DNA of 58,674 nucleotides from assembly GCA_036675565.1 (NCBI GenBank), contig JAKFER010000316.1, forward strand, positions 1 to 58,674. Direction: 5' to 3'. Numbering within the stretch: the stretch's first letter is position 1; each line of letters opens with the position of its first letter. The DNA is from JACCYQ01 sp036675565 (lineage in GTDB: Bacteria > Bacteroidota > Bacteroidia > Chitinophagales > Chitinophagaceae). The translations under genes and the position numbers were made by a program. Positions 35,571-45,295 of this stretch are shown one piece after another. Below the pieces are notes generated by a model that was not told the origin of the DNA, did not search any database, and was given only the letters and a program-made list of their open reading frames with translations.

Positions 35571-37076
35571 ATGCAATTACTAAATGCCGATGCTATCCGG
35601 CAATGGGATGAATATACTATTCAAAACGAACCGATCAGTTCCATCGATTTAATGGAAAGAGCTGCTACCAAATGCGTAGAATGGCTGGATATGAATGGCT
35701 TTCTCTCGAATAGATTTCATATTTTTTGTGGCAAAGGAAATAATGGTGGGGATGGATTAGCTATTGCCCGCCTGCTGTTTAAAAGAAACTGCAAAGTGAC
35801 GGTTTATATTTTAGAGTTTGGCCACCTGGGTACCGCCGACTTCCAGGAGAACCTGCATCGGTTACATGACCTGGACATAGAAATAATCTTTATCCAGGAT
35901 GAAACTCATTTTCATGAATTAAATAAAGAAGATGTTGTGATCGATTGCCTGTACGGCACCGGTTTAAACAGGCCATTGGATGGAATTTCAGAAAAACTGG
36001 TTCAATACCTGAATCAATCTGGTTGCAGGATAATCTCCATCGATATTCCATCGGGCCTCGCAGCTGACCAAAGTTTAAAAGGACATACAGCCATTAAAGC
36101 TTTACATACACTTAGTTTCCAGGTTCCTAAACTGGCTTTTTTTTTATCGGAAAATAAATCTTACACAGGGAATATTCATTTACTGGATATCGGGCTCCTC
36201 CCAGGTTTTCTTACAAAAATGGATACAGATTATGAATGGACGGATGTTTCCATAGTGAAAGGAATTTATCGTCCCAGGAACCCGTTTGGTCATAAAGGAA
36301 TTTTCGGTCATGCATTACTGGTAGTTGGAAGTCATGGTAAGATGGGTGCAGCAGTGCTCGCTGCAAAGGCTTGCCTGCGTAGTGGCGTTGGACTTTTAAC
36401 TTGTCATATCCCCGAATGCGGGTATAATATCATGCAAACAACAGTTCCCGAGGCAATGGTTTCTACGGATGTTAATATGAATGTCAATACAAAAATGGAT
36501 TCAAGCCTGGAGCCTTATAAATGCATAGGTATTGGACCTGGTATTGGAAAAGCACCAGGAACGAAATCTTTATTAGAAAATCTGCTTTTAAATTTCAAAA
36601 ATCCATGTGTGCTGGATGCGGATGCTTTAAATATCCTTGGAGAAAACCCGGAATTGATTTCTTTAATTTCACCCAATTCAATCCTCACTCCTCACCCAAA
36701 AGAATTTGAAAGATTATTTGGACCAACTGACAATGAAAAGGAAAGAATAGAATTGGCCAGGCTTAAAGCAAAAGAATTGAATGTTGTTATTGTTTTAAAA
36801 GGTCATAACAGTTTAATTGCAACGCCTGCTGGCAAAGGTTATTTTAATACAAGCGGAAATGCCGGGATGGCAACGGGTGGCACAGGCGATGTACTAACGG
36901 GTATCCTTACTGGGTTATTAGCGCAGGGCTATGATCCTGTACATGCTGCTATTTTTGGAGTTTATCTTCATGGATTATCCGGAGATTTGGCAGCCAAAAA
37001 AATTTCACAGGAAGCCTTGATTGCACAGGATTTAATTGCCTCCGTCGGCGAAGCATTTCTATTTATTCAGCAGTGA
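35571..37076 (+). CDS. nnrDE: Bifunctional NAD(P)H-hydrate epimerase / ADP-dependent dehydratase
   Basis: Repairs hydrated NADH and NADPH. 501 residues. The N-terminal YjeF epimerase domain (about 1-210) shows FCGKGNNGGDGLAIARLL and the VVIDCLYGTGLNRPL motif; the C-terminal ribokinase-like dehydratase domain (about 235-500) shows GHALLVVGSHGKMGAAVLA, VLDADALN, LTPHPKEFERL and NAGMATGGTGDVLTGILTG. This fused form is usual in bacteria. It converges on the truncated SGNH gene with a 14-bp gap. Confidence 0.95.
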   Translation: MQLLNADAIRQWDEYTIQNEPISSIDLMERAATKCVEWLDMNGFLSNRFHIFCGKGNNGGDGLAIARLLFKRNCKVTVYILEFGHLGTADFQENLHRLHDLDIEIIFIQDETHFHELNKEDVVIDCLYGTGLNRPLDGISEKLVQYLNQSGCRIISIDIPSGLAADQSLKGHTAIKALHTLSFQVPKLAFFLSENKSYTGNIHLLDIGLLPGFLTKMDTDYEWTDVSIVKGIYRPRNPFGHKGIFGHALLVVGSHGKMGAAVLAAKACLRSGVGLLTCHIPECGYNIMQTTVPEAMVSTDVNMNVNTKMDSSLEPYKCIGIGPGIGKAPGTKSLLENLLLNFKNPCVLDADALNILGENPELISLISPNSILTPHPKEFERLFGPTDNEKERIELARLKAKELNVVIVLKGHNSLIATPAGKGYFNTSGNAGMATGGTGDVLTGILTGLLAQGYDPVHAAIFGVYLHGLSGDLAAKKISQEALIAQDLIASVGEAFLFIQQ

Positions 37077-37090
37077 TTTTCAAAAACAAA

Positions 37091-37720
37091 TTACTGTAAA
37101 GAATCTTTCATGGCCTGCCAGATATTATCAGCAAGTATTGCATGTCCCTCTGCGGTGGGATGAATCCCGTCTTCCTGGTTTAATTCTCTTTCCCCCCCTA
37201 CCCCTTCCAATAAAAATGGAATTAAGATCATGTTATTTTCCTTGGCTAACGATGGGAAAATTTCCCTGAATTCCATACTGTATTGTGGTCCCATATTAGG
37301 AGGAACCTGCATCCCGGCCAAAACCAGTAACGTCTCGGGGTTTTTCTCCTTTACTTTATCGATTATTAACTGGAGATTTTTTTTGGTCTCGGTAACGGGG
37401 ATACCTCTTAAACCATCATTTGCTCCAAGTTCCAATACAAAAACATCTATTGGTTGACGTAATATCCAATCGATCCGGGCACTGCCTCCTGATGTGGTTT
37501 CTCCGCTTACACCTGCATTAATGACCATATATGGCAAGCCCAATGAATCTATTTTTTTTTGGATCAATGCAGGGAATGCTTCCACCGGGTCAAGACCATA
37601 ACCCGCGGTTAAACTGTTTCCAAAAAATAAAATGGTTTTAACATTGGTTTCAGCAGTTGTTGATTGCTCCCGGATACTATCCTTTGCAACAGCCTCCTGC
37701 TCACCATTTTTATTTCCACA
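37091..37720 (-). pseudogene. SGNH/GDSL esterase lipoprotein, 5' end lost at the junction
   Basis: An arylesterase/TesA-like SGNH hydrolase. The nucleophile block reads ILFFGNSLTAGYGLDP (GNSL instead of GDSL), block III is ELGANDGLRG, and the C-terminal block is DGIHPTAEGHAILADNIW with the catalytic Asp and His. The frame is open upstream of any ATG: it runs through TVNxxx-type linker sequence to a Cys codon at 37718-37720, the likely lipobox cysteine (CGNKNGEQE). The signal peptide that should precede it is missing; beyond 37720 the frame changes to unrelated sequence without a start codon. Truncated by the breakpoint, not by frameshift. Confidence 0.85.
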
Positions 37721-37735
37721 AACAATCGGGATTTT
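37715..37735. other. Probable chimeric junction between two Bacteroidota sequences
   Basis: A minus-strand esterase and a plus-strand sensor protein both lose their 5' ends here, with no insertion sequence, integrase, or repeat in between. The gene style also changes: to the right there are pyrimidine-rich intergenic tracts and palindromic repeats that do not occur to the left. Confidence 0.75.
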
Positions 37736-38416
37736 GAAAAGGCTAAAGAGGAAGTTGCCTTAACCAATGGTCTGGATTCTGTTTTTTCGAGGCTTTTTCA
37801 TAAGCATGATCTGATCGCGCAGGTTTATTCAAATTCAGCCACTAATGTTTCCAGAGTATATCCGTCTTATGATGCACAAAATCTAATAGCACCGGATGTA
37901 GATATCACAAAGTTTAATTTTTACTATCAGGCAGATTTGAATAATAATCCTGATAAAGGCCCAATTTGGATACCTGAACCTTATGTAGATCCAGCCGGAA
38001 GTGGTTGGATTTTTTCTTTGATTCAGCCGGTTTATGATAAAGAGGAGCTATTTGCCGTTCTGGGGATTGATTTTTTGGTGGATGATTTTATTTACCATTA
38101 CCTCGAAGAGGAGCAAGGTAAATTATTGATAATCAATGGTCACGGAGATATTGTAGGAGGTAAATCTTCTGCAATTGAGTCATTGAGCATGCCTCCTTTG
38201 AAAAACCATGTATATCGTGAAACTATCAAAATGGATAATTTCAGAATCTCAGACTTTAACCTTTTCAATAGTAAAAGCAAAGAAGTCAGGAGTATGGCCC
38301 AGTCGATTTTGTTTGAAAAAGCAGAACAATTCACTTTCACCAATGAAAAAGGATTGACAAAAGCTCGGGCAGTTCCTTTTCAGATCCTCGATTGGTATCT
38401 TTTAGAATTAAACTGA
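37721..38416 (+). pseudogene. PDC/Cache sensor domain protein, 5' end lost at the junction
   Basis: The remaining about 231 residues form a double-Cache (PDC) type ligand-sensing domain, with FNFYYQADLN and WIPEPYVDPAGSGWIFSLIQPVYDKEELFAVLGIDFLVDDF as recognisable core. The upstream continuation of the frame (to a TTG at 37664) is only the antisense of the esterase gene and carries no conserved sequence. A signal peptide or membrane anchor and the first part of the domain are expected on the missing side. It ends 3 bp before the histidine kinase gene and probably supplies its extracytoplasmic sensor partner. Confidence 0.75.
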
Positions 38417-38419
38417 ACC

Positions 38420-41275
38420 ATGACTCCAAAAACAAAATACAACGATGACTTTTGGCTGACCCTGTTTATGGGAGGTCTGATGGTCGTTTTATTAGTTGCT
38501 TTGGGGATAAATTTCTTTAATGCGATTTTAAATACTCAGCTTGAATCGAGGAAAGATTTTTTAATTAAGCAAACTGAGTTGGCTGCACAAAGTCTTGAGA
38601 TCGATATTGATCGTTTTGAGGAGGATGCCCAATTTTTGATTTATTATCTTGAAGAGGATGATTTAGATCCGGAGGATTTCAGAAATGAGTTTACTACCAC
38701 AGTAAGAAGGGTTTTTAATAGCTATCCCGGACTTATTGATTCCGCCTGGGTTGACCTCAATGATTCATTAGTTTCATTCACCATGACCCCCAGAAATAAT
38801 TTCATTAGAAGTTCATTCAAAGGTGATTTGGAGGAGAAAAAGAATAAAGATCAGACATTTTTCCTTCAGGGGGATTCAGGATTTAAAGTGCTGTTTTCTC
38901 TCGATTTGGTGAAATATTCAAGGAATTTGGCCACTAATTATTACCTGAACCCGAACGGAGGAAAATTTTTGTTTCTGAAAAATCAGCTTTGGGACATTGG
39001 ACAAAATGAAGATCAGGAGGAAATTTCAATTGGAGATGAGGCTTTTGAGGCTATTCGAAATGACGTTGGGATTGGAGTGAAAGGTGTTTATGAGGTATAT
39101 AGGCTTAACAATCAAAGAGAAATTAAAAGTGTTCTGGTTCAATATCCTTTTGATTTTGGGGAAATCGAAGAGGATGTGGCCTTAGTTTTTTTTGTAGAAT
39201 CTGAAGATTTGACCTCTGGGGTCTACACTACCTATTTCTTGCTTTTTGTGGGTTTGGTGATCCTTTTGATTAGTACTTTCATCATATTCATTAGGTCTAT
39301 CAACAGCAACCTGGAGTCACAACGCATTTTGCAGGGGAAAAATGAAGAAATATCTGACCTGTTTGAACACCAAAGTCTATTACTCAGAGAACTTCGAGGT
39401 TTCGTGTTTTTTTATGATCAAAAAGGGAAAATTACCCGATTGAGCGACGAGGTGGAAGAAATCCTCGGGTATTCAAAAGAGGCAATTTTAGAAGCTTTTG
39501 AAAAAAGATCCAATCATGAAGATGTCAACAGGCTTCGATCTAAAGTCATCAATTCGGTAAAGAAAAACCTCTCAATAATTGATTTTGAATACGATTTCAC
39601 CAGGTCAGATGGAAAAAAAATCCGACTTAGATTTTTTGAAAAATTCATTTTTGATAAAGAGGGCAAATTCCTGGGAGGAACAGGAATATGCACAGACGTT
39701 TCAAAGCAATATCAGGGTCGGACAGAATTAGTGAGAAGCGAAAACAGGCTAAGGTCTGTCATCGATAACATTCCGGATATTATCATGATTTATGATAATC
39801 AGGGAAAAATCCTGGACTTTCATATGAAGGACCAATCCAATCTGTTTGAAGTAAGTGATTCCCTGATCGGGAAAAATCTGGCTGATGTAACCCCGAATGG
39901 TCAAAGAATTCAAGTGCTTGGAGCTTTTGAATTAGCAAGAAAGACAGGGGTTATTCAATCTGTTGAATTAAAGCTCAAAATAGGTTCCGGCATTAAATAT
40001 TTTGAGGTCCGATATTTCCCTCTGGATAATAGACAAATCATGTCTTTGGCAAAAGAAATTACAGGCCAGAAGATATGGGAAAAGGGCCTTGTGGATGCCA
40101 TGAATGCAGCGGATTATGCAAGTCGCGCCAAATCTGAATTCCTCGCCAACATGAGCCATGAAATAAGGACTCCGATGAATGGCTTGCTTGGAATCATTGA
40201 AATGCTTGAGAAATCTGATCTCAATACAGAGCAGAAACTGTACGTTGAGATTATTAAAAACTCAGGTAATTCCCTTCTGAGCATTATAAAGGATATCCTG
40301 GATTACTCAAAGATCGAATCTGGCAAAATTCAAATCAACGAAGAGGTATTTAGTCCTTCTGAAGAATTAGACAAGCAGATTCAGATTTTCATTGGTTTGG
40401 GGAAAAAGAAAGATCTTCATATTGCCACCCACTATGGGAATGATACCCACGAACTTGTGTTGGGGGATAAAGAGAAAATCAATCAGATTGTTTTGAATTT
40501 AGTTGGAAATGCTGTCAAATTTACTCCTCAAGGCGGAGAAGTTTCTGTTTATCTGGATACTGAAACATTGAGTGAGAATCTCCTTTACCTTAATTTCAGG
40601 GTGAAAGATACCGGCATCGGAATTCCAGATAGTTTTTTGGCGCAGCTAACTGATCCTTTCTTCCAGGTAGAAAGTTCAAACTCCCGATCATTTCAGGGTA
40701 CAGGATTAGGGTTGGCGATTGCCAAAAAAATGATCGAATTATTGGGAGGGGAACTAAACATTAAGAGTGAACATGGGATTGGTTCTGAGTTTTCTTTTTC
40801 CGTTTTAGTGAAAAAGACAAAAGAACTTGCAATTCATACTATTCCTCCGGAATCGTCAGAAAGAAAGGATTGGTCAGGAATGTCGAAGGAATATCCGATG
40901 AGAATCCTTTTAGCTGAGGATAATGACCTCAATCTACAACTCATGACATTGATGCTTGACCAATTGGGATATCCATTGGAAATAGCAAGAAACGGAAAAG
41001 AAGTGCTTAAGAAGGTAAAAGAGCAGCAATTTGACCTTATCCTGATGGATGTGCAAATGCCTGTCATGAATGGACTGGAAGCCACAAAAAGGATACGAAG
41101 AGAACGCTCAAATGCAGATATATGGATTATTGGACTTTCTGCCAATGTGTTTGATGAAGATCGGAAGAAGGCGATCGAAAGCGGAATGGATGATTACCTG
41201 ACAAAGCCGATCCGGATGGCGATATTGGCCAAAAAACTGGAGCAGTTTTACCTCAAGTCTCAGCAAAAAGTATAA
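38420..41275 (+). CDS. Hybrid sensor histidine kinase/response regulator
   Basis: A 951-residue hybrid kinase. TM1 about residues 10-35, extracytoplasmic sensor 36-268, TM2 about 270-291, two PAS domains about 315-430 and 440-550, HisKA with phospho-His580 in MSHEIRTPMNG, HATPase (N box NLVGNAVKFTP, G1 DTGIGIP, G2 GTGLGLAI) and a C-terminal receiver (about 827-947) with phosphoacceptor Asp877 in LILMDVQMPVMNG. It starts 3 bp after the PDC gene, implying coupled expression. No DNA-binding output or response regulator is adjacent; the target is unknown. Confidence 0.95.
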   Translation: MTPKTKYNDDFWLTLFMGGLMVVLLVALGINFFNAILNTQLESRKDFLIKQTELAAQSLEIDIDRFEEDAQFLIYYLEEDDLDPEDFRNEFTTTVRRVFNSYPGLIDSAWVDLNDSLVSFTMTPRNNFIRSSFKGDLEEKKNKDQTFFLQGDSGFKVLFSLDLVKYSRNLATNYYLNPNGGKFLFLKNQLWDIGQNEDQEEISIGDEAFEAIRNDVGIGVKGVYEVYRLNNQREIKSVLVQYPFDFGEIEEDVALVFFVESEDLTSGVYTTYFLLFVGLVILLISTFIIFIRSINSNLESQRILQGKNEEISDLFEHQSLLLRELRGFVFFYDQKGKITRLSDEVEEILGYSKEAILEAFEKRSNHEDVNRLRSKVINSVKKNLSIIDFEYDFTRSDGKKIRLRFFEKFIFDKEGKFLGGTGICTDVSKQYQGRTELVRSENRLRSVIDNIPDIIMIYDNQGKILDFHMKDQSNLFEVSDSLIGKNLADVTPNGQRIQVLGAFELARKTGVIQSVELKLKIGSGIKYFEVRYFPLDNRQIMSLAKEITGQKIWEKGLVDAMNAADYASRAKSEFLANMSHEIRTPMNGLLGIIEMLEKSDLNTEQKLYVEIIKNSGNSLLSIIKDILDYSKIESGKIQINEEVFSPSEELDKQIQIFIGLGKKKDLHIATHYGNDTHELVLGDKEKINQIVLNLVGNAVKFTPQGGEVSVYLDTETLSENLLYLNFRVKDTGIGIPDSFLAQLTDPFFQVESSNSRSFQGTGLGLAIAKKMIELLGGELNIKSEHGIGSEFSFSVLVKKTKELAIHTIPPESSERKDWSGMSKEYPMRILLAEDNDLNLQLMTLMLDQLGYPLEIARNGKEVLKKVKEQQFDLILMDVQMPVMNGLEATKRIRRERSNADIWIIGLSANVFDEDRKKAIESGMDDYLTKPIRMAILAKKLEQFYLKSQQKV

Positions 41276-41302
41276 AAAAAACGGGACCTAAACCCGTTCT
41301 TT
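41273..41302. terminator. Bidirectional terminator between kinase and E2 genes
   Basis: ACGGG-ACCTAA-ACCCGT-type hairpin flanked by eight A on the left and a T-rich run on the right, starting at the kinase stop codon and ending just before the converging E2 gene. Confidence 0.85.
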
Positions 41303-41306
41303 TCAT

Positions 41307-42596
41307 TTATAGTGTAGTGTGTAAATCAAATGCTTCCAGATAATCTGCAACTCTTCGCACAAACATCCCGCCCAAAGAACCATCCACGACTCGGTGGTCA
41401 TAGGAATGAGACAGGAACATTTTATGGCGGATCGCAATCACATCACCTGTTGGAGTTTCGACTACTGCAGGCTTCTTCACAATAGCTCCTACAGCCATGA
41501 TCGCGACTTGGGGTTGAAGAATTATTGGAGTTCCCATCAAGTTGCCAAACGAACCAACATTTGAAACGGTGTAAGTTCCGCCACTAACATCGTCAGCAGT
41601 CAATTTATTGTTTCTGGCTTTGTTTGCCAGTTCGTTCACTTTTTTGGAAATGCCCACAATATTAAGTTGGTCAGCATTTCTGATTACCGGCACGATCAGA
41701 TTTCCAGAAGTCAATGCTACTGCCATTCCTACATTGATGTCTTTTTTGCGGATGATACTATCTCCATCCACCGAGATATTAATCATCGGAAAATCACGAA
41801 TTGCTTTCGCTACCGCCTCAATAAAGAAAGGCGTATAGGTGATCCCTTCGCCATATTTTGCCCGATAAGCATCTTTATGTTTCTCTCTCCAAAGGACGAT
41901 ATTCGTCATGTCAGCTTCCACAAAGGAGGTGACGTGAGCGGAAATCCTTCTGGATTCGATCATTCGCTGAGCGATCATCTTGCGCATTCGATCCATCTCG
42001 ATGATTTCATCCGATGCCGATATGCTTACATGAACTTTAGGCGCAGAAATAGATGGAGTTGCAGAAATCTGCGATTTTTCACCTCTTACTTTGAGGTAAT
42101 TAAGCATGTCCTGCTTGGTGACACGGCCCTCTTTGCCGGTCCCCGGTATTTTTGAAAGTTCTGATTTTGAAATTCCTTCTTCTTTCGAAATGCTTAGAAC
42201 CAACGGGGAATAGAAGCGTCCATCATATGAAAGAACTTCTTCCTTAGATTCAGGGATACTAATCAATGCGGAGGTATTTGCAGGTGCTACTGAAATCAAC
42301 GCTTCCTTTGTGTTTTCAGTTTGGGAAGTTTTTGAGGTTGAATCATTGGATTCACCTTCCGTCTCAATTATTGCAATAGTTGCTCCAACTGCCACTACAT
42401 CTCCTTCTTTCGCCAGGATCTTTTTGAGGATTCCTCCATGTGTAGCTGGTACCTCGGTATCTACCTTATCAGTGGCTACTTCCAAAACAGACTCATCCTG
42501 ATCGATGCTGTCTCCTTCTTTTTTAAGCCAGGTAAGAATTGTTCCCTCCGTGATACTTTCACCCATTTTGGGCATCAGCATTTCTACAATTGCCAT
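41307..42596 (-). CDS. 2-oxo acid dehydrogenase E2 (dihydrolipoyl acyltransferase)
   Basis: The core acyltransferase of a 2-oxoacid dehydrogenase complex. 429 residues: lipoyl domain 1-78 with lipoyl-Lys44 in EVATDKVDTEVPA, an Ala/Ser/Thr/Glu linker, an E1/E3-binding domain about 130-168 (SPLVLSISKEEGISKSEL..GRVTKQDM), and a catalytic domain from about 190 with the His of SHSYDHRVVDGSLGG. It could serve the branched-chain, pyruvate or 2-oxoglutarate complex; no E1 or E3 gene is near, so I leave the symbol empty. It is downstream of cinA on the same strand (87 bp gap). Confidence 0.92.
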   Translation of the reverse strand: MAIVEMLMPKMGESITEGTILTWLKKEGDSIDQDESVLEVATDKVDTEVPATHGGILKKILAKEGDVVAVGATIAIIETEGESNDSTSKTSQTENTKEALISVAPANTSALISIPESKEEVLSYDGRFYSPLVLSISKEEGISKSELSKIPGTGKEGRVTKQDMLNYLKVRGEKSQISATPSISAPKVHVSISASDEIIEMDRMRKMIAQRMIESRRISAHVTSFVEADMTNIVLWREKHKDAYRAKYGEGITYTPFFIEAVAKAIRDFPMINISVDGDSIIRKKDINVGMAVALTSGNLIVPVIRNADQLNIVGISKKVNELANKARNNKLTADDVSGGTYTVSNVGSFGNLMGTPIILQPQVAIMAVGAIVKKPAVVETPTGDVIAIRHKMFLSHSYDHRVVDGSLGGMFVRRVADYLEAFDLHTTL

Positions 42597-42683
42597 ACTT
42601 GATTCGTTAATTATATTGGGTATATATTCGATTTTTAAAATTAAATTTTATCAAATTCTATCCCAAACCTTTGTGATAAAATA

Positions 42684-43940
42684 TTATTCTTCTTTTTCCA
42701 AAATGCTGATTCGAAGCAAGTTTAAAACTGCCACCGCTGTAAGTTGGATATTCAGCATTCTGTCCTGAGTTAGTTGAAGTTTTTTTGCTTTCGCAAAGCC
42801 ATCACCCACACAAGCAATCCAAATAGTTCCGACTGGTTTTTCTTCTGACCCGCCATCCGGACCGGCAATTCCGCTGCTCGCAAGTCCAAAATCCGAATGA
42901 AAACGATCTTTGACGCCGTTGGCCATCTGCAGGACTGTCTCCTCACTTACTGCGCCAACTGAAGCCAGCGTTTCTTCTTTTACTCCCAGCAATTCACTTT
43001 TGAATTGGTTCTGATATGGAATAATCGCACCCTGAAAATAAGTACTGCTACCGGGAACAGTCGTGATCAAATGCGTTACATATCCGCCCGAACAGCTCTC
43101 AGCCAAAGCTATGGTTTTATCAGCTTTCTTCAAAAGTTTGGCAATCGCCGTCTCCAGCGTCTCTTCATTGTAACCGTACACATATTTTTCAATTGTTGGA
43201 AGAACGGATTGGATCTGAGTCTGAATTTCAGCCTCGACCTTTTCTTTGGAATCCCCAAAACCTGTCAGTCTCAACTTTACATGACCCAGAGAGGGCAAAT
43301 ACGCCAGTTTGATATGGGAAGGCAATGCATTTTCCCAATCCTTAATCAAATCTGCCAACCAGCTTTCGCCGATTCCAACTGTCTTGATGACCTGATGGAC
43401 AATTACGGGAAGGTCAAATATCTGAGGAAGCTTGGGAAGCACGAAGTCTTTCATGAGCTTCTTCATCTCATGGGGCACACCTGGCATGGACATCCAATAA
43501 ATTCCGTTTCGCTCAAACCACATTCCGGGAGCCGTTCCCACTTCATTTGGGACATAGGTGCAGCAAGCCGGTAAATGTCCCTGAAGAATATTCAGAGGAG
43601 TCATTTCTCTTCCTCTCCGTTTGAAAAATGAGCTGACAGCCTCGACGGCTTCCTGCACTTCTACAATTGGACAATTGAAAAACTCTGCCAAAAGCGGCTT
43701 GGTCAGATCATCCTGAGTCGGACCCAGTCCTCCAGTGATCAGAATCAGATCAGCTCTTTTTTCTGCTTCTGCAAAAGAAGTCAATATATCCTCGCGATTG
43801 TCTCCTATGGTGGTTTTCCGAACAACCCGTACACCCAGAAGATCGAGTTCCTGGCTGATCCAATGGCTATTGGTGTCCACAATTTGTCCATAGAGTAACT
43901 CGTCTCCAATGGCTATGATTTCTGCTTTTACGACTTTCAT
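42684..43940 (-). CDS. cinA: CinA family nicotinamide-nucleotide amidohydrolase
   Basis: A 418-residue full-length CinA. The N-terminal MoCF/COG1058 domain (about 1-170) has AEIIAIGDELLYGQIVDTN and LITGGLGPTQDD; the C-terminal amidohydrolase domain (about 255-415) has ALAESCSGGYVTHLITTVPGSS and ASSGIAGPDGGSEEKPVGT. The protein deamidates NMN in pyridine-nucleotide salvage. Start ATG at 43940 (MKVVKAEII); the longer ORF overlaps the SDR gene. It is the third gene of a folA-SDR-cinA run. Confidence 0.94.
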   Translation of the reverse strand: MKVVKAEIIAIGDELLYGQIVDTNSHWISQELDLLGVRVVRKTTIGDNREDILTSFAEAEKRADLILITGGLGPTQDDLTKPLLAEFFNCPIVEVQEAVEAVSSFFKRRGREMTPLNILQGHLPACCTYVPNEVGTAPGMWFERNGIYWMSMPGVPHEMKKLMKDFVLPKLPQIFDLPVIVHQVIKTVGIGESWLADLIKDWENALPSHIKLAYLPSLGHVKLRLTGFGDSKEKVEAEIQTQIQSVLPTIEKYVYGYNEETLETAIAKLLKKADKTIALAESCSGGYVTHLITTVPGSSTYFQGAIIPYQNQFKSELLGVKEETLASVGAVSEETVLQMANGVKDRFHSDFGLASSGIAGPDGGSEEKPVGTIWIACVGDGFAKAKKLQLTQDRMLNIQLTAVAVLNLLRISILEKEE

Positions 43941-43963
43941 CGATTTATTGGTTGTTGGGTTTA

Positions 43964-44749
43964 CTATCTGACTTTTACTTTTCGGAGGATTTTTGAGAAA
44001 ACAGACGGAAAAAATCGCTTGATATAAACTGCGAATATTTCTTTTCCGCCAATGTAGACTTCTTCTTTTTGCTTTCGCAAAGCTGAATAGATTTTGTCTG
44101 CGCATTTTTCGGCACTCATTCCGTTTGCCTGGGCATCATCCATGAAGTTCAGAGGCGTGCCATCTCCGGTAATGGCATTCACAGAAACCTGGGTTCGGAT
44201 GAAGCCCGGGCAAATCAGAGTTACCGCAATATTTTCCTTGAATTCTTCAGCCCTGAGAGAGTCGAAAAATCCATGCAAGGCATGTTTTGAAGCAGCATAA
44301 GCGGATCGGTAGGGCGAGCCAAACTTTCCAACCAAGGAAGTGATGACTGCAAAATGTCCTGATCTTCGTTCGATGAAGTGGGGCAGGAGCGCTTTTGTCA
44401 AAGCCACAGTGCCAAAGAAATTCACTTCCATCAGTTTCCTATCCACTTCAAGTGCAGTTTCCCGCACGAGTGAACGCTGACTGATTCCTCCATTGTGAAA
44501 CATGATATCGATCTGGCCAAAAAAGGAAATGGCCTGACTCACTTTTTCTTCAAAATGATCTGACTCCGCCAAATCCAATGGCAAAACAACGCAAAGCTCA
44601 GGGTTTGGGGCCTTCGCTTTTACAGATTCTAATGCTGCTTTGTTTCTGGCAGAAAGAATCACCCGATAGCCCTCTTGGGCAAATTTAAGAGCTGTAGCCT
44701 CGCCAATTCCGGAGGAAGCTCCGGTTACCCAAATAACAGGTTTGGACAT
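43964..44749 (-). CDS. Short-chain dehydrogenase/reductase
   Basis: A 261-residue SDR. The cofactor motif VTGASSGIGEATALKFA is at residues 8-24, the NAG-type motif is HNGGISQRS and the catalytic Ser-Tyr-Lys are in ITSLVGKFGSPYRSAYAASK. The C-terminal tail is basic and hydrophobic (KRFFPSVFSKILRKVKVR), as in the DltE/DHRS7B-like branch, which may associate with membranes. It starts 3 bp after folA ends and precedes cinA. Substrate unknown. Confidence 0.92.
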   Translation of the reverse strand: MSKPVIWVTGASSGIGEATALKFAQEGYRVILSARNKAALESVKAKAPNPELCVVLPLDLAESDHFEEKVSQAISFFGQIDIMFHNGGISQRSLVRETALEVDRKLMEVNFFGTVALTKALLPHFIERRSGHFAVITSLVGKFGSPYRSAYAASKHALHGFFDSLRAEEFKENIAVTLICPGFIRTQVSVNAITGDGTPLNFMDDAQANGMSAEKCADKIYSALRKQKEEVYIGGKEIFAVYIKRFFPSVFSKILRKVKVR

Positions 44750-44752
44750 GCG

Positions 44753-45253
44753 TTAAGATTTAATTTTTTCGTAATTGACAAATGAAAATCCGTATTGATG
44801 GTTTTCATCAGCAGGATGAAATTCGCGATAGGTTTCTTTCCAAACTGATTCATCGATTTCGGGGAAAAACGTATCTCCTTCGGGTTCGGCCTCGACTTCT
44901 GTAATGATCAATTCATCCGCGAGATCAATCGTCTGACTGTAAATCTCCCCGCCTCCGATAATGAAAAGCTTTTCAACCCCAATCTTGTTACAAAAAATAA
45001 TAGCCTTTTCTACTGTTTCAAAAACATGATGTCCTTCCGGTACTTCAAAATTCTCATTTCTGGTGATTACGAGATGAGTTCTGTTTGGCAGCGGTTTCCC
45101 GAGGGATTCAAAGGTCTTTCGACCCATTAATATGTAGTTTCCACTGGTGAGGTTTTTAAATCGTCGGAAATCTGCCGGAAGCCTCCAAACCAAATCATTT
45201 TCTCTTCCAATGACGTTGTTTCGGGCTTTTGCAGCAATGAGGGAGATCTTCAT
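44753..45253 (-). CDS. folA: Dihydrofolate reductase
   Basis: Reduces dihydrofolate to tetrahydrofolate with NADPH. 166 residues, normal size. Visible signatures: IAAKARNNVIGRENDLVWRLPADFRRFKN with the conserved Trp and Asp, the cofactor motif YILMGRKTFESLGKPLPNR, and the second glycine motif KLFIIGGGEIYSQTI. First gene of the folA-SDR-cinA run, a chromosomal housekeeping gene and not a mobile trimethoprim-resistance allele by context. Confidence 0.95.
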   Translation of the reverse strand: MKISLIAAKARNNVIGRENDLVWRLPADFRRFKNLTSGNYILMGRKTFESLGKPLPNRTHLVITRNENFEVPEGHHVFETVEKAIIFCNKIGVEKLFIIGGGEIYSQTIDLADELIITEVEAEPEGDTFFPEIDESVWKETYREFHPADENHQYGFSFVNYEKIKS

Positions 45254-45295
45254 GAAGCCAAATTAATTGCTTGAAGATAGCAGGCTTTCCTATGG

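Noticed and set aside
37664..37720. Start of the PDC protein at the TTG at 37664 with a hydrophobic leader
   Set aside because: This stretch is the exact antisense of the SGNH esterase frame; its hydrophobicity is accidental and the conserved sequence begins only after 37,720.
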